Source: CAYUXU01 sp964489695
Lineage (GTDB): Bacteria > Bacillota_I > Bacilli_A > Erysipelotrichales > Erysipelotrichaceae
Length of the DNA stretch: 5,380 nt
Reading direction: 5' to 3'
Assembly: GCA_964489695.1 (NCBI GenBank)
Contig: CAZAZP010000044.1
Span: 1-5,380 of the forward strand
Of the stretch, positions 5,363-5,380 are shown piece by piece. Under the pieces are notes generated by a model, which was not told the DNA's origin, ran no database searches, and was given only the letters and a program-made list of their open reading frames with translations. Each line of letters starts with the position of its first letter. Positions within the stretch are counted from its first letter, which is position 1. Made by a program: the position numbers and the translations under genes.

Positions 5363-5380
5363 CTAATGGTGCGGATGAAG
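5363..5380 (-). CDS. Possible last codons of an upstream leftward gene (partial)
   Basis: The terminator at 5334-5356 implies that a minus-strand gene ends just before it. In one frame the edge reads Leu-His-Pro-His-His and stops with TAG at 5363-5365, a sensible distance from the stem. A second frame would end with TAA at 5355-5357 against the stem, so the frame is not certain. Far too little is visible to name the gene. Confidence 0.3.
   Translation of the reverse strand, partial: LHPHH

Overview
The window holds one complete, leftward (minus-strand) operon for a branched-chain amino acid type ABC transporter (HAAT family, Liv system), followed by a gene for a CBS-CBS-ACT sensor protein. 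The DNA is AT-rich, Shine-Dalgarno sites are mostly strong (AGGAGG, AAGGAG, GGAGGG), and the binding protein is a lipoprotein rather than a free periplasmic protein. This points to a low-GC Gram-positive (Bacillota), possibly Lactobacillales-like. TGA is a stop (livH, livM) and Trp is TGG, so the standard bacterial code applies and TGA-reading mycoplasmas are excluded. No genus can be named with confidence.

Layout in the direction of transcription (right to left): an intrinsic terminator at 5334-5356 closes an upstream gene whose last few codons enter at the right edge. Next is a leader of about 170 bases (5163-5333) with two candidate promoters: a well-spaced one close to the gene (5191-5219) and an extended -10 farther up (5310-5318). 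livJ (lipoprotein solute-binding protein) follows. After it comes a 57-base gap with a strong terminator-like hairpin (3968-4000). Then come livH and livM (permeases), livG and livF (ATPases), and the CBS-ACT gene, which ends six bases from the left edge.

How the genes work together: LivJ, tethered outside the membrane, captures the amino acid. The LivH/LivM pair forms the channel, and LivG/LivF hydrolyse ATP to drive import. From livH on, the genes overlap or nearly touch (ATGA at two junctions, an 8-base overlap at the third, 3 bases at the fourth), so they are probably translationally coupled. The hairpin after livJ probably makes the binding protein more abundant than the membrane complex. 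The CBS-ACT protein has the domain set of a cytoplasmic amino acid and nucleotide sensor, and may regulate the transporter or BCAA metabolism; this is inference.

Two start codons should be moved downstream on Shine-Dalgarno evidence (livJ to 5162, livF to 1355). I see no mobile element, CRISPR array, tRNA or rRNA, and no clearly new system. The items most worth a second look are the livJ/livH hairpin, the sensor gene at the operon end with altered nucleotide motifs, and an Ile-rich short ORF in the leader.
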